Made by a program: the position numbers and the translations under genes. Below are positions 22,441 through 31,965 of a DNA stretch of 64,000 bases, in pieces. A model generated the notes under the pieces. That model was given only the letters and a program-made list of their open reading frames with translations. It ran no database searches and was not told the DNA's origin. Position 1 is the stretch's first letter; every line of letters starts with the position of its first letter. This DNA is from Hymenopus coronatus (lineage: Eukaryota; Arthropoda; Insecta; Mantodea; Hymenopodidae), in assembly GCA_030762935.1 (NCBI GenBank), contig CM060899.1, positions 14,739,001 through 14,803,000 of the forward strand. Reading direction: 5' to 3'.

Positions 22441-23163
22441 TAGTTGGTATACCTATTCTATAGCGACGCTTCGCACGATAGGGATTATAGGTTCCCTCCA
22501 TCTTTTGTGAACTACCGCGGGGAACACCCGTCTAGTTCCCGAGATTGGCCCCGTATTAATGAGGGGAGAGATCCAGGAAATCCGTGTGAAAGAGGTGTCC
22601 TTCTCGGAAGTCAGTAAGCTCCTGCGTATTCGACAACATTCTGTTCCGCAGTCCGGTTGTTATTGCTCTGTTGCAGCTAAACCGGTGCTGAGGCGGTAAG
22701 TCGCAACACAGATTTGCGATATTAATGGGGCCACTACTGCAAAAAGACTATCGTTGCCACACCACTTACAAAGATCTCAACAACTACGTCTATGTCGGCA
22801 TCATCATCTGCCAGATCCGCCAACGTAAGCAGTGTTGTGCCTGCTTGCAAAACATCCAAGGGTGGAAAAAGTCCACGTCACTCTCTACGCAGATCTTCTT
22901 GGAGAAGCTCCGATCGGCGACATGCATCTTCGCCGATCAGTACCTCAAATTGATTCTACGTCCTCGTACCGAAATTCCCTATTGGTAACGGGTCCTTCTC
23001 TGTTGAGCAGATGGAATAGAACTCTCACCCCAATGCACTGCCAGACGGAGTGCATAAGCGGCAGCATCGTGCTAACGATAGTTGATAGTCCGATGGCTAA
23101 AAAGGTTAAGTTAAACCGACTAGCATCCCCATATGCAGAAACGTCTTTCTATTCAGAGTTTAT

Positions 23164-23960
23164 TCCATGATATAGACAATAGCCATCCTACAGTGGAACA
23201 TAGGGACATTCGACCACATCGAGCAGAGCTTGAACTGTTATTCAATGCGCTTCAACCTCTAGTCGTCTGCCCATAAGAGCCAAAGCTCCGTCCACAAGAT
23301 AGGCACTATTCTTCTGTAAGGTTTGATTTATCACCAGCAGAAGGTGCTCCAGCACACCGGGGCACTATGATAATCATCAGGGATTACATTTATGCTGATT
23401 CCGTATCCTTATAGTCTCACCTCCAGTCAGTCACTATAAGGATTACGTTGCTCTCTGCCAGAGTTACCAGTCACCCTCCGTGGTGTAATGGTTACCATGC
23501 TGACTTCATATACCCAAGTTCGCGGGATGGCATTTTTCGAGTGTAGAAATCGTTAGCATTGCTCCCTTCGGAAGGGAAGTAAAGCCGTTGGTCCCGTGTC
23601 ATAGATTTACGGTACGTAAATAACATGCCATGTACATTTGCCAAATTTACCATTTGTAGTATCTACCTACCTCCCGCAAATGACCTATTGTGCACCGAGT
23701 TAGAAGACCTCGTTTCCCAGCTATCAACACCATTTCTGACAGTGCGGGACGTGAATGCCGACCACATACTTTGGGGCTCACCTCGGGCTTGTGCGAGAGG
23801 TAACGTACTCGCCGAATACTTTTACGCTAATAACCTCTCTCCGTTGAATACCGGAGAGCCTACATTTCTTTCTGAAGCCTTCAATATTTTTCTCACCTGA
23901 ATATAGCGATTTGTACTCCAAAGTTGACACTTTTCTTTACAATGTTATCTCTGATTTGCA
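23164..23960 (+). pseudogene. Endonuclease of LINE relic 3
   Basis: ORF2 starts near 23170 with TIAILQWNIGTFDHIEQSL. After stops and a SINE fragment, a clear part follows from 23625: TICSIYLPPANDLLCTELED, LVSQLSTPFLTVRDVNADHI, WGSPRACARGNVLAEYF and LNTGEPTFLSEAF. The catalytic SDH site reads SGDHFP near 23970. In the GDFN block the sequence is RDVNAD, with glycine and phenylalanine changed. It is not functional. Confidence 0.8.
23470..23622 (+). mobile_element. SINE family A, 5' (tRNA-like) part only
   Basis: It starts CACCCTCCGTGGTGTAATGG (A box) and reads through TTACCATGCTGACTTCATAT. The B box is damaged (GTTCGCGGGATGG). It continues to GATTTACGGTACGTAA, where the match ends, at the same place in the SINE where the fragment at 22282 begins. 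Confidence 0.85.
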
Positions 23961-24233
23961 TTCTGGCGACCACTTTCCAATTTTTATTAGTCTCTTAGCC
24001 CAAGATGTGCACGTTTACCTCAATGGCGCTTCGACAGAACCAACTGGAAACTTTATTCCAGCCTAGCCATTTTTAGCTACAATGAGCACGACTCTGTGAC
24101 GTTTAGTCGAATAACACACAGAGACCATAATTTTTGGTGCCGAGCTTTCCATTCCGCAGTCAACTGGACAACACCGTCGCTTTCCTATCCCCTGGTGGAC
24201 GATGACTGTCACAATGCTATGCCTTACACACGT

Positions 24234-24512
24234 ACTCTGAAATGAAATGGCGTGTTATTTATTGACGCTCTTTAACTACTGTGGTTCTCAGCGTCCCATT
24301 CTATACTCGGCGTGAAAGACCGCTTAATTTTGCTCAGAGGCTTCTCTATCAGGCTTGAGGTTCTTTTACAACGCCTCTACTTCTCTTCCGAAGGAAGTCA
24401 TGCTAAGGATGTTTACAACCGAAAAAATCCATCGTCCTCCGCTGGTGTCTGAACCCGTGACCTTGTGTATATGAAGTTAGCATGGTAACCATTACAGCAC
24501 GGAGGACGTTCC
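24234..24512 (-). mobile_element. SINE family A, near-complete, internal deletion
   Basis: Read on the minus strand it starts at the tRNA-like head (GTCCTCCGTGCTGTAATGGT) and ends in the tail GGGACGCTGAGAACCACAGT. About 33 bases following the point corresponding to TTTACGG in other copies are missing or replaced. It splits the LINE relic 3 linker between the pieces around NAMPYTRTL and TFQRRPTLDNL. Confidence 0.88.
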
Positions 24513-24894
24513 AACGCCGCCCTACACTAGATAACCTAATGCAATATAAAAAAAAAACTGTAAGCCAAATCTAGACAAATTACTAAAGATAGCAAAAAGA
24601 CACCATGGAACACGTTTTAACATCTTTTAACTGAAACACACCTTCCTCTGTCGAATGGGATAAGTTGCTGCGTGTGGTTGGAAAATCGACCCAAATGTCA
24701 ATCGCCGGTCTAAAAACAGCGACAGGTGCTTTGGTTGGTCCCATTGACGCCACTGACACTCTTGGTAGTGTTTTCGCTTATCCGTCTAGCTCAGATGCCT
24801 AAATTCACCTTTTCACCATGCCGGGGCTAGAGCATGCACTTTCCCCTTGCGAAATTCTGCACCCGGTCCAAATGACATCCACGTCGACATGTTA

Positions 24895-24952
<58 letters not shown>

Positions 24953-25140
24953 GAGGATAAGGCTTTCCTACTTCAGGTCTTTAATCGTGTCTGGGTTGAC
25001 GCCAGCTTTCCAGAGAATTGGCCGGAGGCCACCATTCGTGGGCTCTTTCAGAAGCTGAATATCGAAATGCCTAGCATGTTTTCCAGGGGGGTTAGAGTGC
25101 GATAGTTATCCCGTAAACCTCGGGATGACGGTATACGGAA
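24513..25140 (+). pseudogene. Linker and reduced reverse transcriptase of LINE relic 3
   Basis: TFQRRPTLDNLMQYKK (24505), SVEWDKLLRVVGKSTQMS and IDATDTLGSVFAYPSSSDA follow the other copies. Then comes the first part of the reverse transcriptase, broken by a CT microsatellite, with VFNRVWVDASFPENWPEATI. The sequence then jumps at about 25050 to the part just before RNase H (EMPSMFSRG...), so the catalytic palm has been deleted. Confidence 0.75.
24898..24951. repeat. (CT)n microsatellite inside the LINE relic
   Basis: An uninterrupted CT run of about 27 units. It lies where other copies encode MLQHLS and MLQNLSSD, so it grew from a short CTCTCT in LINE coding sequence. Confidence 0.95.
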
Positions 25141-25194
25141 TATTTACGCTATTTGTATCTTGTATCCATCCTTATTATTAAAACTTCTGTCCAT

Positions 25195-25700
25195 TTCAGA
25201 ATGTGTATATACACCGACGGAAGTAAGTGCACCGATGGTGTAGAATGTGTCTTTGATATTGGAACTAACACCATTACTTTCAGTTTACCTAATAGCACAT
25301 CCGTTTATAGTGCAGAGCTGTATGTCATATACCTAGCTGTCGGACTTTGGGTGACTGCCTTACTATGAGTGATTTCCTCAATGCTCTTCAGAGCCTCCGT
25401 GAGCTGTAGAGCCACTATCCCATCGTACAGCGCATCCAGGATACGCGCCATATTTTGCCGCCTCTGACGTTAATGTGGATTGCGCCTGGATTACTGAACA
25501 CGTTTGGCTGTCGGGGAACGAATTGGCGGAGTTGGCAGCAAATATGCCTACTTCAAAACACAAATTTTCCGTTAATTCTGTAAAGGCTGAAGACCAGACT
25601 TTTCGTACACCCAGCAGTGTTTTCACTCCGGCAAATGGAATGATCACATGTACGCGGAAACAAGCGGAAGGACTCCCTATCAACTGAGTAGCCTCCTCTC
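25195..25700 (+). pseudogene. RNase H domain of LINE relic 3
   Basis: CIYTDGSKCTDGVECVFD (first catalytic aspartate present), SVYSAELYVIYLAVG (glutamate present), then in a shifted frame NVDCAWITEHVWLSGNELAE. Stops and a frameshift break it between 25340 and 25470. After it the C-terminal region is unreadable until the 3' stem-loop. Confidence 0.85.
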
Positions 25701-26268
25701 ATTTATTCCGCTGGGAGGAGGTAATATTGTCTTGACTGCGATTTGGTCATTGTATTTTTACCCTTAACTACCTTCCTAACTGAGAATCTGCTCCTGTCTG
25801 AGTGCCTGTGAGGAGGCACTATGAGTTCGTCATGTTTTGCTAGAGTGTGGTCACCTGACATATATTCGAGCATCTCTTCACATACCGGCCTCCCTTGCCG
25901 AGGTCCTGGCTGATTATCATTATGCAGTAGACTTAGTTTTTAAATTGTTAGCACACATTTCTTTTCCGCTGCGGTTTTAGTCTGTGGTAACTGTATGCCG
26001 TGCTCATGGAGCGAATTTTTAAGTTTTATATAGCTGCTTTTTAATCTTTCAGTTTTAATGCTCTCGCGTATCCTTTATCGACATTCGTGTTTTACTTGAT
26101 TTCTTTCCGTTTTAGCTCTTATAATACCTTAAGATTATCGCCAGCTCTGGTTTTACGGATGGGTAGTTATTTTACCTTGGTTTTATACTCCTTTTACCTC
26201 AACATTTACCTGTGTTTTGTTTTTAAATGGCGTTTTATTACTGGTTATTCCCAGGATTTCATCAAAAG

Positions 26269-26299
26269 TGCGCTAACGACCTTGGCATTTTAGCGCCTT
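26269..26299 (+). other. 3' terminal stem-loop of LINE relic 3
   Basis: GTGCGCTAACGACCTTGGCA, then TTTTAGCGCC, followed by TTAAACATCATC. It matches the ends of the copies at 3307 and 60602. A short ATC-rich tail follows before the right CTTTAT. Confidence 0.6.
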
Positions 26300-26336
26300 A
26301 AACATCATCATCATCTTCATCAACAACTTTATTCTC

Positions 26337-26393
26337 AAATTACACCAAAGTGCATCTCTTTGGATGGTATCGAAGGACTTTGCTAGACCTGTG

Positions 26394-26435
<42 letters not shown>

Positions 26436-26855
26436 CTTCCCTCTTTTCCTAGTTAGATATTTATCTATCATTGTTCTTATTACAAAAACGTTGGTCATGG
26501 TCGACCTTCCTTTTCTAAACCCACTTGTAAATCAGATAATTTATCTCCCCTTCCTGCCCATTCTTGTAGACGCTTTGCTAGTATCCCTGTAAACAATTTA
26601 TCTATCACTGATAATAGATTAATGACTCTGTAGTTATTTGGGTTATTCACCTCCCCCATCCCATTATGAATTGCCACTATAGCTCCACGTTTTTAATTTT
26701 GTAGAAACTTTCTTCTCTCGAGAAGCTTTCCTGATATTACCCTTCTTTCGATATTTTCATACCATACCCTCCAGAATTCCCCTGATATTCCATCTATTCC
26801 ATTAGCGGAATGAAGCCATAAACACTACACAGCAGTTTGTTTTTTCTATTCTGCA
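26337..26855 (-). mobile_element. LINE relic (minus strand), 5' segment
   Basis: The minus strand reads ANGIDGISGEFWRVWYENIE, NNPNNYRVINLLSVIDKLF, TGILAKRLQEWAGR and KLSDLQVGLEKEGRP. Then, past an AT microsatellite, it reads LAKSFDTIQRDALW, the motif A region. These are the first blocks of the reverse transcriptase whose second half lies at 17000-18435. Upstream it is cut off by mariner relic B. Confidence 0.82.
26394..26434. repeat. (TA)n microsatellite inside the LINE relic
   Basis: About twenty TA units between the coding pieces for LGKEGS and FTGLAKSFDT of the minus-strand reverse transcriptase. Confidence 0.95.
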
Positions 26856-27199
26856 CGTTTTCCCTCGAACTTGTTTCTTTGGGAGTTGATACATTTGTAC
26901 CAGTTCTTGTGGCACTGCTAGAAGCACCTCTGGAAATCATATTTTTAAATATGTTCAGAGCCTTCTGAGATTCGCAATGGATGCCATCAGTATCCGCAAA
27001 ACCGTGTTCCTCGGAGCCGCCATTTAAGATGCAGGGAAAGAAACAAGTCCGCTCGAGCCAAATCAGCAATACAGGCGGGATGTGGAACAGAATGCATCCT
27101 ATTTTTATCCAAAAATTAGCAAAACAAAAACAGCCTTTGTCATAGCACATTCTCCCTGAATGTCCCTGTGGCAAAAATACCCTATATGCAATGCCTTAA

Positions 27200-27230
<31 letters not shown>

Positions 27231-27880
27231 CAATCACCTTTGTCTTCGCATTGGATGAAACTTGTCTGAACTTTTTGGGGCATGGAGATAAAGGACTTTT
27301 CCATTTTGAAGATCGTTGCTTTATTGTTGTATCGTATCCATAAATTCAGGTTTCATCACCAGTAATAGTTTTCTCCCTAAACTGTGGGTGATTTTGAATC
27401 TGTTCTTTAAGATATGTGCAAGCAATCACATGACTTTCCTTTTGATCATTTGGAAGCAGGCAGGATACAAACTTAGTGGCAATTCTTCTCATGTCCGAAT
27501 CGTCTTTCAAAATGCTTTGAACATCTCCAAAGGAGAGTGCTAACAAGTCAGGAAGTTCGCTTATTGTAATGTGCCTCCCATTTAAGACCATTTCCTTCAC
27601 CTGATTATATTTTCATCGGTTATGCTGCAACAGGGTCGGCCTAAAAGTACTCCATCTTTAACTGAAGTCACATCTCTTTTAATTTAAAAAAAAAATCACT
27701 GGAATACGTGAATTTTGCCCATTAAATCCTCCTCTAAGCTATTTTTAATATTTCATATGTTCTATTGCAGTTTTACCGAGTTTACAGCAAATTTGACGTT
27801 CGTTTGTTCCTCGTAATCTGCCATTTTTGCTAAACAGAAAAATTGCAGCACATGTAAAACATGTGTTCACTTCACAGTTT
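26856..27880 (-). mobile_element. mariner relic B
   Basis: Minus strand. The N terminus reads YEEQTNVKFAVNSVK near 27830. The best-kept part (27600 to 27346) reads KEMVLNGRHITISELPDLLA, LSFGDVQSILKDDSDMRRIA, NDQKESHV and TITGDET, which is typical mariner with the first part of the catalytic core. A poly-A run interrupts it at 27203-27230. The C-terminal end FQRCF with NWYKCINSQRNKFEG lies near 26870-26940. Stops are frequent. Its end adjoins the reverse-transcriptase relic. Confidence 0.85.
27203..27230. repeat. Homopolymer A run
   Basis: About 28 A on the + strand, inside mariner relic B between its first catalytic region and its C-terminal part. Confidence 0.9.
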
Positions 27881-29084
27881 CTACCTCTGCATTATAGGTA
27901 ATGTTTATCGAGAAGAAACGCTGCATGTAAAGGCTGAGAAATATTTAAAGACATCTCAGTGGCAGGATTATTGTGAAGCTATTTTGAAAAGGTTTTGATC
28001 ACAGGAATTCTAAAGTTTTGAATTAATTGCGGAACCTCTGTAGTACTAGTTAATGATAACTATGCAGCTATGTTCATAGTATTGCCTATGCAAGGAAATG
28101 CTGCACTTCGTGCATCCACATGATAGCTTTAATGTTTGCCATACCATCAATCACAGTTTCAATTAAACTTATTCTAACTTTGTCACCCTCTCAATTTACA
28201 CAGCTTCATTTGGCAATTTGTCGAACGCAGTGGGTTGTCTTGCAGTTGTAATGCTACAAGTACATTTGATTCTAAATTTTAATCAACACTGTCTTAAATT
28301 ATGTAATATTCCTGGATGTACAACTGTCTGTTGCAACTGAAATATAAATGATAGAACCAAGTTTATATTATAAGAAATGATTCCTTGATTCTTGTTTGCT
28401 GAGTTGTATTGAGCAGGTCAGAGTTTGTCAACTAGAAAGAGAATATCGTGATTCCAGTTCATGAAATAACTTTTTGAAGCTATTTTTCTTTACTGAAGAC
28501 AGTTCTAGACCTATGGTCACTATACCTGATGCTAACGGGTTAAGTCTGAAAAGGCCAGCTCACCAAATTTGTACTGATACTGCTAATAGGATCATGGCAA
28601 TTATCAGTGCCATTTAACAAAACAAAATAGATTATACTTTTGAAGAATTACAGGTTTCAATGCCTAATAGTACGTGCGTAACATATCAAGTTGTTTCACA
28701 TCCAAATAGAACAAAATATGTTTTAACCGTTATGTTAGAAAATATCTTTACAATACAGCCTCAAAATATTTTCCACTAAGAGTTTCTGCTCTCCTCTACA
28801 TTATTACAAATCTTGACTCTCCTCCAGTTTTTTTAGCAGTGTTTAACGCCCGCTCTCTCGTCCAGTAGATGGTTATTACAGCACATTTAAAACATATACT
28901 CTGCCAAATGAAAAGAAGTCATGATACCTAAACTAACATAAGCGCTGAATAATGATTTACTTTACTATTAAGATACATTAGAGCACCAGTATCACTATGT
29001 CAGCCAATTGTAAAAATTATAGCTCTAATAATAAAATCAACAATATAGAATAAAGATGTTATTCATCTCCAAAAATATCTTCCT
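27881..29084. other. Unassigned stretch with a SINE tail fragment
   Basis: No gene is supported. Around 27910-28010 the + strand reads HVKAEKYLKTSQWQDYCEA, then ILKRF and a stop, with no recognised family. At 28835-28872 a minus-strand AGCGGGCGTTAAACACTGCT matches the tail of SINE family B. Confidence 0.35.
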
Positions 29085-30083
29085 CTCAAATCAACCTTAA
29101 CTCATTGATTTTGGCCAAGGCGGTGCGAGCTGGTGCATTGTCTTGGTGAAACAAAACTTTCTTTTTCGCTAAACGTGGCCGGTTTTGCTCAATTTTATCA
29201 CTCAAATGCTGTAACAAGTTCGCGTAATATTCGCCATTGATTACTTTACTTTTTTTTTTTTTTTCTAAGATAATCAATTAAAATTATCCTGCGTGCGTCC
29301 CAGAAAACTGACCCCATGACGTTTCCTGCAGATGGAACTGTCTTCGCCTACTTTGCAGTCGATTCTCCTCTTCCAATCCACTAGTTTGATTGTTCCTTCA
29401 TCTCAGGTGTGAAGTGGTGGTCCCAGATTTCTTCCACTGTTATGGATTGACGCAAAAACTCAGCTTTGTTGCAGCGAAACTTGGCCAAACACTCGAATAA
29501 AACATCCTCACTACGCTGTCTTTGTTTTATTGTGTGCAAACGCGCCACCCACCTTGCACACGAGTTTCTCATATCCAAATTGTCAGTCAGTATTCGATGT
29601 ACAGAACTTTTTGAAAGGCCTGCAATGTCTGCTATCTCGCGCACTTTCAGTTGACTGTCATCCAATACCATTTTGTGTTTTTTTACTTTACAATTTCTGC
29701 TCTGGTAACCTCATTTGGTCGACCATCGCGATAGTCGTAATGGCAGCTCGAACAGCCACTCTTAAACTTTGCAAGCCAATATTTCACTGCTTAAAACGAT
29801 AGAGCAGACTCCCCCAAAGTAGAACCTAGCTCACCTTTAATATTGTTTGGACTAAGACCTTCCAAATGAAAGTATTGTGTCACTTACGATGACCAGTTTT
29901 ATCTATGTTTACAAATTTGCTGAAAGCATTCACTAATGATGGCTGCCAAACAAATGCTAAATAATGTAAATATGTCAAACTTCAAACTTAAGCTTTCTAA
30001 GGTTGGTACTTTTTACCATTGTTGTTTGAAACAATAACCGTTATATATGCGTCAGGTTGGGTACTTCTGGGACAGCCACTGTA
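29085..30083 (-). mobile_element. mariner relic C
   Basis: A different mariner lineage from A and B. Minus strand: a terminus like CAGTGGCTGTCCCAGAAGTA near 30083, then GELGSTLGESALSF, the helix-turn-helix part MVLDDSQLKVREIADIAGLS, KSSVHRILTDNLDMRNSCAR and SITVEEIWDHHFTPEMKEQS. Next come SVFWDARR (first core motif), KVINGEYYANLLQHLSDKIE, and KKVLFHQDNAPARTALAK with the second aspartate. It stops at KINELRL, before the third catalytic aspartate and the far end. Confidence 0.88.
29086..29935 (-). pseudogene. mariner transposase of relic C, broken
   Basis: Three open pieces on the minus strand (about 29930-29680, 29671-29381, 29277-29086) follow the normal order of a mariner transposase but lie in different frames. 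A poly-T/A tract at 29249-29264 separates the first and second core motifs. Two of three catalytic aspartates remain, and the C-terminal third is missing. It encodes no active enzyme. Confidence 0.82.
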
Positions 30084-30499
30084 TGTTGGTGTTCGTAATT
30101 TTAAATCAGTAATAATTTTAATGCTGTAGTTTCTTTCAGCTATATCCCCCAATCGCATTACTCCTAGATTTGTAACAATATAATCTCTCATTTATATTTT
30201 TATTTTTATTTTGCAAATATGTGAATCTTGTAACAGTGATGCGATTAATATCAATTTAAAATAAGTTTGTAACACAAACATCACATAGTATTACTGGGAC
30301 GGGTTTTTGGAACACTTGTCCCATTTTCAACACTTAATTCCGAATATCTGATATATTAGGAGCGTCCTGAATAGTACAACGTATAAACTAGAACACATTC
30401 CCGTGGAGAATAGCGAATACCAACGATAACTACAATGGATTCCAAAATAGTGCAATAGACAAGAGAATATACAAATACAAAATCTGAGCCGCTTAACAC

Positions 30500-31000
30500 A
30501 CTTACCACCATACAGAAACCCCATGATCAACCTCAGTCCAGAAGACTCTCATATGATCCTTGGACATACAACAAATTTCAGAACATTTTCAGGAACTATA
30601 ACATAACCTTAGCTACAAAAAGCAAAAGCATTCAGAAACTGCTATGCAAATAATTAAAGGATCAGCAAACAGAAAACCCGGAATTTACAAAAATAAATGC
30701 TAAGGCTATAATTTAGTACACATAGGAAGGACAAACAGAAGTTTGGAAATTGTTTCACCTCGAGAAACCTAAAATGCAAACAAACAGAAGAAATTGCTGG
30801 GCAGAATCTGTATTCGAATGCTCTAATGAAACGAAGCCGTCACACGAGTACGAGGTCTCGAATGCTGCAATTGCAATGATTTCAAAATCAGTCTCTCTTG
30901 GAAACTACGATATCGTCACTCGAGTGGTATTCTCACATAGTTGTTATCAAATATTACAAACACTTCTGCTGATCGAAATCAGTCTGTATTCATAAGCGAG
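30500..31000 (+). mobile_element. Penelope-like element relic with GIY-YIG nuclease
   Basis: The + strand reads NKFQNIFRNYNITLATKSKS and IQKLL. After two stops it reads KPGIYKNKC, then GYNLVHIGRTNRSLEI. This is the linker and start of a GIY-YIG endonuclease (GIY with HIG in place of YIG, and the arginine that follows) as found at the C terminus of Penelope-like retroelements (family knowledge). A stop lies between the two halves. The part from 30750 to 31000 (NCWAESVFECSNETKPSHEY) is open but not clearly homologous. No reverse transcriptase is left. Confidence 0.65.
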
Positions 31001-31449
31001 TTCTTGGATGCTACGTTAAAGTAATTTGTTAATGCTCGCAGTTCCCGCCATTGTTTTTCTCGAACAATGAATTCAATTAAAATGATGGACAAACAAATAT
31101 GGCACGTTATTCTGAAAATGTTGAACTTTGTATTCAAGATTATCGTGACTTATGTATAATTCAATGTTATTCATAATTGTTTCTTGAATTAAAATGAATG
31201 CAAAATGTTTAGAAATATACTATAATAATTTGATTGTTATCTTCAAAAGTTAGGAATGAAGTATTAATATAATATTATTACGGAGTATATTTGCCAGATT
31301 GTGGAAATACAAACACTTGTTTCACAAAACAACCTTTCTAAGAAATGTGGCATTTTGTGTGTTGTGTGTGCGAGTATGTGTGTGTGCGCGCGCGCGTGCG
31401 CGTTTTGTATAATGTACAAAACATGTTTGTATTAGTATTACGCAATTAG
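31001..31449. other. AT-rich stretch with an alternating purine-pyrimidine run
   Basis: No gene is seen. At about 31368-31405 TGTGTGTGCGCGCGCGCGTG forms an alternating GT/GC run of a kind able to adopt left-handed DNA. Confidence 0.5.
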
Positions 31450-31690
31450 TATACTAGTCTCTGGTTCCCAGGCTCACGGGTTCAAATCCGGTGGAGGAGG
31501 TAGATTTTTCGGGCTTAAAAAACCTTAGCATGGCTTCTTTCGTAAAGGAAGTAAAGCTACTGTCGTAGAATTATGGTACGTAAAACAACCTCAAGAGGCC
31601 TTGAGCAAAATTAAGCATATTTCACACCCATATAAGATGGGGCGCTGAGAACCGCAGCAGTTAAAGAGCGTCCATAAATTAAACTCTTAC
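31450..31690 (+). mobile_element. SINE family A, 5'-truncated
   Basis: The right half of the tRNA-like head is present (B box GGGTTCAAATCCGG, acceptor end TGGAGGAGG), then ATTTTTCGGGC, CTTAGCATGGCTTC, the middle part, and the full tail GGGCGCTGAGAACCGCAGCA with GTTAAAGAGCGTCC (31640-31673). Confidence 0.9.
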
Positions 31691-31756
31691 CATGTTTCAG
31701 ATGACTGCTAATTCTTCTTTTTTTTTCCGCTGGACTACAGGATCTCTCTCTTTCTC

Positions 31757-31965
31757 TCTGTTTTTTTTTTTTTTTTCAGCTTTATACTAATGTAACAAAA
31801 AATACAGACACATTCTTCCTATATTCATACCTCAGACTCTGTGGGGAATAGGGAATGATTCTGGTTAAAGAAAAATTCCATTCCCCAGCTGGGAATCAAA
31901 CCCGGAACCTCTTGGTTGATAAGACAGAACCTAATCACTTCACTGCAGAAGCAATCGCTTTTTAG
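31757..31965 (-). mobile_element. tRNA-derived SINE, family C
   Basis: On the minus strand a tRNA-like head has an A box near AGTGAAGTGATTAGG and a B box GGTTTGATTCC. It is followed by CAGCTGGGGAATGGAATTTT, a 110-base body and an A-run (T-run at 31760-31778 on the + strand). It is a different family from A and B. Confidence 0.7.

Larger units (their letters stand above)
18853..22700 (+). pseudogene. ORF1 of LINE relic 3, split by a hAT element
   Basis: The frame opens with an ATG at 18853 and runs to 18967, where the hAT lies. It resumes in the same frame at 21773 with GSRYVVISRTEEGRKF, then FSIQKGLYNRVGPVNFVL and LLVEAISASQAAKILRAKII. The duplicated GTCTAATG explains the join exactly. Further on the zinc-knuckle part is recognisable (RPCIPNPF near 22230, and REIQEIRVKEVSFSEVSKLL near 22580). 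It is interrupted by a SINE fragment at 22282-22440 and by frameshifts. ORF1 proteins of this group are RNA-binding (family knowledge). Confidence 0.75.
18442..26336 (+). mobile_element. I-type LINE relic 3, carrying a hAT insertion
   Basis: Order on the + strand: 5' untranslated region (18442-18852), ORF1 (from 18853, split by the hAT at 18968-21764), endonuclease (about 23164-23960), linker, a reduced reverse transcriptase, RNase H (about 25195-25700) and the 3' stem-loop at 26269-26299. CTTTAT flanks it on both sides (18436-18441 and 26337-26342), a likely target-site duplication. Joining the flanks restores an open reading of the minus-strand LINE. Most of the reverse-transcriptase palm is deleted, and SINE pieces lie at 22282, 23470 and 24234. 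Confidence 0.85.

Noticed and set aside
23625..23900. A host gene (91-codon open frame)
   Set aside because: It is the endonuclease domain of LINE relic 3, as shown by the same blocks in three other copies.
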